From Sandaracinaceae bacterium (GTDB taxonomy: Bacteria > Myxococcota_A > Polyangia > Polyangiales > Houyiibacteriaceae): DNA of 64,000 bases. Under the pieces are notes generated by a model that was not told the DNA's origin, did not search any database, and was given only the letters and a program-made list of their open reading frames with translations. Location of the stretch: assembly GCA_016706685.1 (NCBI GenBank), contig JADJJE010000012.1:1-64000 (forward strand), in the 5' to 3' direction. Positions 60,438 to 64,000 of the stretch are shown in pieces (within the stretch, counting starts at the first letter, position 1; each line of letters begins with the position of its first letter). The translations under genes were made by a program, and so were the position numbers.

Positions 60438-61040
60438 TCAGCCCTTGAAGAAGCCGAAGAAGCCCTTGCGGCGCACGCCCACCGACTCGAGGTCCTCGTC
60501 GTCGATGTCGCCGGCGCGCTTCTCGGTCCACAGCTCGATGAACGTGTCCAGCGCGTCGCGCTCGAAGAAGGTGCCGTGGGCTTCGCAGACGTGCATGAGG
60601 TGCACGCTGCCTTCGATCTCGGCCATGCGCAGCGCGCCCGAGCACGCGGGACACGAGAGCACGGCGCGGCGCGGCTCGAGGCGCCCGAAGACCGGCGACA
60701 CGTTTCGCACCGCGCGCGCGAGCTCGGCGTTGCTCTGCTGGCGGAGGGCGGCCACCTGCGAGGTGCTGATCCACCCGCCGCCACACTTGGCGCAGGCCAG
60801 CGCCTCCTCGCCTCCACCGGCCACGCGCGACAGGCCCTTGGCGCAGCGCGGACACGCGAGGGCTCCCGGGTCTCCCTCCGCCGCCTCGGCGTTGACCACC
60901 ACCACGCGGTCCACCACGCGCTCGATGACCCGCGGCGCGGGGGCCGACGTGGTGCCGCAGAACTGGCACGTGACCACGGACGAGGCGGCTGCGGCGACGA
61001 GGGGCGCTCCACACCCCGCACACAAGAGAGGGTTGGTCAT
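60438..61040 (-). CDS. Zinc-ribbon protein (zf-TFIIB-like)
   Basis: 200 residues with several CxxC knuckles: LCAGCG, TCQFCG, ACPRCAKG, ACAKCGGGW and SCPACSG, enough for at least two zinc ribbons; residues ~150-190 contain a HGTFFERDALDTFI segment. Small TFIIB-ribbon proteins are mostly uncharacterised. It precedes the dehydratase gene by 35 bases on the same strand. Confidence 0.75.
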   Translation of the reverse strand: MTNPLLCAGCGAPLVAAAASSVVTCQFCGTTSAPAPRVIERVVDRVVVVNAEAAEGDPGALACPRCAKGLSRVAGGGEEALACAKCGGGWISTSQVAALRQQSNAELARAVRNVSPVFGRLEPRRAVLSCPACSGALRMAEIEGSVHLMHVCEAHGTFFERDALDTFIELWTEKRAGDIDDEDLESVGVRRKGFFGFFKG

Positions 61041-61074
61041 GACCCTGCGACTCTACATGGACCGTGCGCGGGCG

Positions 61075-62151
61075 TCATGGGGGTGCTGACGCGAGCGCGA
61101 GCCGCTGCCAGCCGCGCGACGTCCGCAGCATCAGGGTGGGACCGACGACGTGGTGCGGCGGGAGCTCACCCGTCCACTCGATGCCGGTTGGCGTGGGCGC
61201 GCCACCGGTGAGGGGCTGGCGCACCAAGCGGCTCTGCGCGCTCACCCCGGTGCCCGAGATCCACTGTGCGAAGTACACCGTGTCCGCCGTGACGGCCAGC
61301 ACGCTTCCGGTGATCTCGGCGGCCGTGAACTGGCGCGTGGCGAGGTGCAGCACGGCGGGCGCCCAGCGCGCATCCACCGACGCTCCGTCGAACACGGCGT
61401 ACTCGGCATTGCAGCCCGTGAGCCGTGCGAACCACGTCCCCAGCAGCCCGAGCGGAAGCTGGCTGCGCGTGCCCGTGGCGCGGTCGAGGACCTGGAGCGT
61501 GGCGTTCACGCCGTCCGTGGTGCGCGGAATCACCCACAGCAAGCGCGTCCCGCTGCGACAGACGGTGAAGCGATGCCCGCTGGCGTTCGGCTCGACGATC
61601 TCGGCGCGGGCGTGGTCCAGCTCGCCGCTTCGCGAGAAGGGCACGAACTCCGCGCGGATGGGGGTGGTCGGCGTCACCACGATGGCACCGTCATCGAACG
61701 CCTGGTCGATGCGGGCAGCGTGCGGCACCGTCAGCGCACGCGGCCGGCCCCGCTCCCCCACGCGCAGAAAGCGGTCGTGTGCCTGCACCAGCACCTCGCG
61801 GCCGGAGGCGACCTGTCCGAGGACCACGCTGGACCCGAGGCCATACTCGGCGCGCTGGTCGATGCGCTGCGCCCGCGGCGCACCCATTCGCTCCCGGTAC
61901 AGGCAGCGCTCGATGCGTGGCACGTGCCTCTGGGGATTGCCGCCATCCGGCGCCGCCCACTCCCACAGCCGGAAGCGCAGCGCAGCGCCCACGAAGCGGG
62001 GGCCGTCCTCCGTGGTGCCCCGAACGCTGATGGACGCCGGGCAGCTCGCGTGCGCCAGCTCGGCCCAGCCCAGGCAGGTGAGCAGCAGCGCACAGGCGAG
62101 CGGAACACGAAGTGGCACCCGCACAGTATGCACCGCGCCCCGCTGGAGCAT
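61075..62151 (-). CDS. Secreted beta-rich protein, function unknown
   Basis: 358 residues from ATG 62151, overlapping the previous gene's stop by one base (TGATG). Signal peptide (VPLACALLLTCLGW, cleavage near AHA). The mature part is beta-rich with propeller-like repeats, e.g. LVQAHDRFLRVGERG and YFAQWISGTG, few charged clusters and no catalytic motif. Confidence 0.6.
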   Translation of the reverse strand: MLQRGAVHTVRVPLRVPLACALLLTCLGWAELAHASCPASISVRGTTEDGPRFVGAALRFRLWEWAAPDGGNPQRHVPRIERCLYRERMGAPRAQRIDQRAEYGLGSSVVLGQVASGREVLVQAHDRFLRVGERGRPRALTVPHAARIDQAFDDGAIVVTPTTPIRAEFVPFSRSGELDHARAEIVEPNASGHRFTVCRSGTRLLWVIPRTTDGVNATLQVLDRATGTRSQLPLGLLGTWFARLTGCNAEYAVFDGASVDARWAPAVLHLATRQFTAAEITGSVLAVTADTVYFAQWISGTGVSAQSRLVRQPLTGGAPTPTGIEWTGELPPHHVVGPTLMLRTSRGWQRLALASAPP

Positions 62152-63122
62152 CACTCTGCGCGGAGCACGATGTTCGCCACGACGGGCTGGTGATCGGACG
62201 CCGCCGCGAAGCCGAGCTCTGTGCCTCTCACATCGAGGTCGTCTGTGACGTAGATGTGGTCGAGGCGCGCGGGAGGATAGAGCATCCCGCTGTTGGGCCA
62301 CGTGTGCCCGAGGCCGAAGGGGCCCGCGAGCTCCCAGGCGTCGTCCATGTGGACGCGCATCCGCCGCGAGAAGGCGCTGTAGGGCGTGCTGTTGAAGTCT
62401 CCCAGGGCCACCGCGGGCGTTCTGGCGTGGTCGTGCGCCCACGTCAGAGCGCGCTCGAGCGCCGCGTGGTGGCTCTCGAAGAGGCCGCGAGTGGGAGGCG
62501 CCGGGTGCGCGCAGAGCAGGTCGATGCTCGCGCCTGCATGTTCCACCTGCGCCGTGATCGCGCGGGCCTCCATCATGGGTGTCTGGGCCACGTTCGTGAG
62601 TGGCAGTCGGGACAACAGCGCCATACCCCACACACCCTCTCGTACATCGATGCGCTGGTAGGGGTAGTCGTCCAGCCAGCCCTCGTCGCGTAGACCCTCG
62701 GCCCAGGCAGGCGACACCTCCTGCAGGCAGACGATGTCGGCGTCGTGGCGGGCGAGGCTGCGGAGGAAGTATCCCGGGTGCTGGTTCCACCCGTTCCCGT
62801 TGGCGGTGATGACGCGGAGCGAGGCGCGCCCATCAGGCTGTGCTGCATCACGGAGGAACGCTTGCGGCACCACGCTGCTGAGGTGAGTGACCACCAACGC
62901 AAGGGACGCGGCGGTGAGCCATACGCGGCGGCGCGCGATGCCAAGGCCTAGCGTGACGTATGCCGGGAGCCACACGAAGGGCGTGTAGGCGCCCCACACC
63001 AGCAGCAGCCAGACGCCATCGCCCACCACCGCCCGTGCGATGCCGACACCACAGAGGACCGCGATGCACACCCATGCGGCCCGTGCCGAGGGCGTGCGAC
63101 GCGCAGAGGGTAGTGCCGTCAT
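62151..63122 (-). CDS. Endonuclease/exonuclease/phosphatase-family protein with N-terminal membrane helices
   Basis: 323 residues from ATG 63122 (the 63209 start adds a low-complexity N-terminus). About three hydrophobic helices, then an EEP domain: VITANGNGW, DIVCLQEVS with the metal Glu, LGDFNSTPYS with the catalytic Asp, and SDHQPVVAN with the His. Substrate (phosphodiester or lipid) unknown; membrane anchoring is not universal in the family. Confidence 0.85.
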   Translation of the reverse strand: MTALPSARRTPSARAAWVCIAVLCGVGIARAVVGDGVWLLLVWGAYTPFVWLPAYVTLGLGIARRRVWLTAASLALVVTHLSSVVPQAFLRDAAQPDGRASLRVITANGNGWNQHPGYFLRSLARHDADIVCLQEVSPAWAEGLRDEGWLDDYPYQRIDVREGVWGMALLSRLPLTNVAQTPMMEARAITAQVEHAGASIDLLCAHPAPPTRGLFESHHAALERALTWAHDHARTPAVALGDFNSTPYSAFSRRMRVHMDDAWELAGPFGLGHTWPNSGMLYPPARLDHIYVTDDLDVRGTELGFAAASDHQPVVANIVLRAE

Positions 63123-63166
63123 GCTGGGGGCTCGTGCGGAGGGATTCGGAACGGTATCATGCGCGC

Positions 63167-63580
63167 ATGCTTCGCCTCGCTGCGCTCGCCTTCGCATCCA
63201 CTCTGGCAATCGTGGGCTTGTCCGCGCTCAGCTCCACCGCGGCCGCCCGCTGTGCCGCGGTCACGCTGCCCGAGGAGGTGCAGGACAGCCCGTTCGTGGT
63301 GGAGGCCGTACTCGAGCGGGCAGGGGGCGCGGCCAGCTTCCGCACGGTCACGGTGTGGAAGGGCGGCACCGCGGCGCCCGCGCGCTTCACGCTGAACGCG
63401 CAGCAAGGTCGCGGGCGCTGGCCGTGGGCCGACTCCGCCAACGAGGGTAAGCGCTACCTGTTGTTCCTGTCGCCCGCGTCGGGCGGCTTCACGGTGGCAC
63501 GCTGCGGTCAGAGCGGCGCGGTGTCCGACAGCGAGCGCTCCGAGCTGCGCGCGGAGGGGCTCACCCCCACACAGCGGTGA
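63167..63580 (+). CDS. Small secreted protein, function unknown
   Basis: 137 residues from ATG 63167. Signal peptide followed by a mature domain beginning CAAVTLPEEVQDSP with two Cys and a VTVWKGG strand, similar to the short NTR/TIMP-like secreted domains seen in many bacteria. Too short for a firm call. Divergent from the EEP gene (44 bases). Confidence 0.55.
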   Translation: MLRLAALAFASTLAIVGLSALSSTAAARCAAVTLPEEVQDSPFVVEAVLERAGGAASFRTVTVWKGGTAAPARFTLNAQQGRGRWPWADSANEGKRYLLFLSPASGGFTVARCGQSGAVSDSERSELRAEGLTPTQR

Positions 63581-63625
63581 AGCAGCGTGGGCCCGCGCTG
63601 CGGTAGGCTCTCGGCAGGAATCACC

Positions 63626-64000
63626 ATGAGCACCACGGACCCCGACGGCCAGCCTTCTCTCTCGACCGACTGCCCCGCGTGCCCTGGCGAGCCCGTGCTC
63701 ACGCGCATCGACGCGCATCGCGCGCTGATTGGTGAGGGGTTCGTGATTCGCAGGGCCCTGCCCACCGCCAAGCGCCGCATGGTGGGTCCGTGGTGCTTCC
63801 TGGACCACCTCGGGCCAGGCGCCTACGAAGCCGGGCATGGCCTGAGCGTGGGGCCGCACCCGCACATCGGGCTGCAGACCTTCACGTGGCTGGTGGAGGG
63901 CGAGATCTTCCACCGCGACAGCCTGGGCTACGAGCAGATCATCCGGCCCGGCCAGGTGAACCTGATGACCGCTGGGCGCGGCATCACGCACTCGGAAGAC
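63626..64000 (+). CDS. Pirin-family protein, C-terminus missing (cut by window edge)
   Basis: 125 residues before the window ends. Pirin N-terminus: RMVGPWCFLDHLGP, then the cupin metal cluster HPHIGLQTFTWLVEGEIFHRDSLG with ligand His residues and Glu, and GRGITHSE. Pirins are Fe-binding cupins with varied roles (redox sensing, quercetinase). Start ATG 63626 follows a GGCAGGAA RBS. Confidence 0.85.
   Translation, partial: MSTTDPDGQPSLSTDCPACPGEPVLTRIDAHRALIGEGFVIRRALPTAKRRMVGPWCFLDHLGPGAYEAGHGLSVGPHPHIGLQTFTWLVEGEIFHRDSLGYEQIIRPGQVNLMTAGRGITHSED

Noticed and set aside
1..64000. CRISPR arrays, tRNA or rRNA genes, integrase or prophage structures
   Set aside because: No regularly spaced short repeats, no cloverleaf candidates and no integrase or phage structural genes were seen.

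Overview
The window is a GC-rich (roughly 70%) bacterial chromosome segment that reads most like a myxobacterium (Myxococcota, probably the Polyangia/Sandaracinaceae side). The reasons are inferential: two membrane-anchored Ser/Thr protein kinases with AgmX/PglI-like C-terminal domains, many lipoproteins, a Cys-rich secreted protein with a MYXO-CTERM-type tail, a sigma-32-like factor with an acidic N-terminus, and a eukaryote-like multifunctional beta-oxidation enzyme. About 60 protein genes are supported. I see no rRNA, tRNA, CRISPR array, prophage or intact transposase.

Layout. 1-10.7 kb: cell-envelope genes (DUF4340 protein cut by the window edge, lipoproteins, a Ser/Thr kinase, a FecR/beta-barrel pair, a propeller-like lipoprotein, a lipoprotein hydrolase, a DUF1801 protein). 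11-14.7 kb: a divergent, stand-alone EF-Tu paralogue facing cydAB. 14.8-20.3 kb: a HEAT-repeat protein, recN, a frameshifted lipoprotein and small membrane proteins. 20.3-20.8 kb: an AT-rich gene-free island ahead of a two-heme lipoprotein cytochrome. 23.6-26.6 kb: an RRM protein behind a long stem-loop, an unknown protein and an MpaB-type oxygenase. 26.6-32.7 kb: arsD-arsA-osmC without a pump, an RNA helicase flanked by two RibD/DHFR-like reductases, and a Gfo/Idh/MocA oxidoreductase. 32.8-38.9 kb: a FadL-type porin, a sterol-desaturase-like enzyme with a divergent LysR regulator, a zinc protease, a broken lipoprotein and a TacA/TacT-type toxin-antitoxin pair with its own operator.

39-45.2 kb is the best metabolic unit: acyl-CoA dehydrogenase, a 1019-residue dehydrogenase-hydratase-triple SCP2 protein and an SCP-x type thiolase, tightly spaced and divergent from a TetR regulator. 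Together they would carry out a complete beta-oxidation turn on a bulky lipid such as a branched chain or sterol side chain; nearby FadL, MpaB and sterol-desaturase-like genes fit a lipid theme, but a shared substrate is inference. 45.3-56.9 kb: secreted proteins, cyclophilin, a deacetylase-like protein, DUF202 plus a second Ser/Thr kinase, a hydrolase operon with tandem operators, lipoprotein/barrel genes and the sigma factor. 56.9-57.3 kb is one approximately 400-base imperfect inverted repeat filling the gap between convergent rpoH-like and rsmI genes. 57.3-64 kb: rsmI, a membrane protein, a 4-hydroxybutyryl-CoA dehydratase-like enzyme, a zinc-ribbon protein, an endonuclease/phosphatase-fold protein and a pirin cut by the right edge.

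The most unusual items are the giant inverted repeat, the divergent EF-Tu, the triple-SCP2 beta-oxidation protein and the pump-less arsDA-osmC unit.
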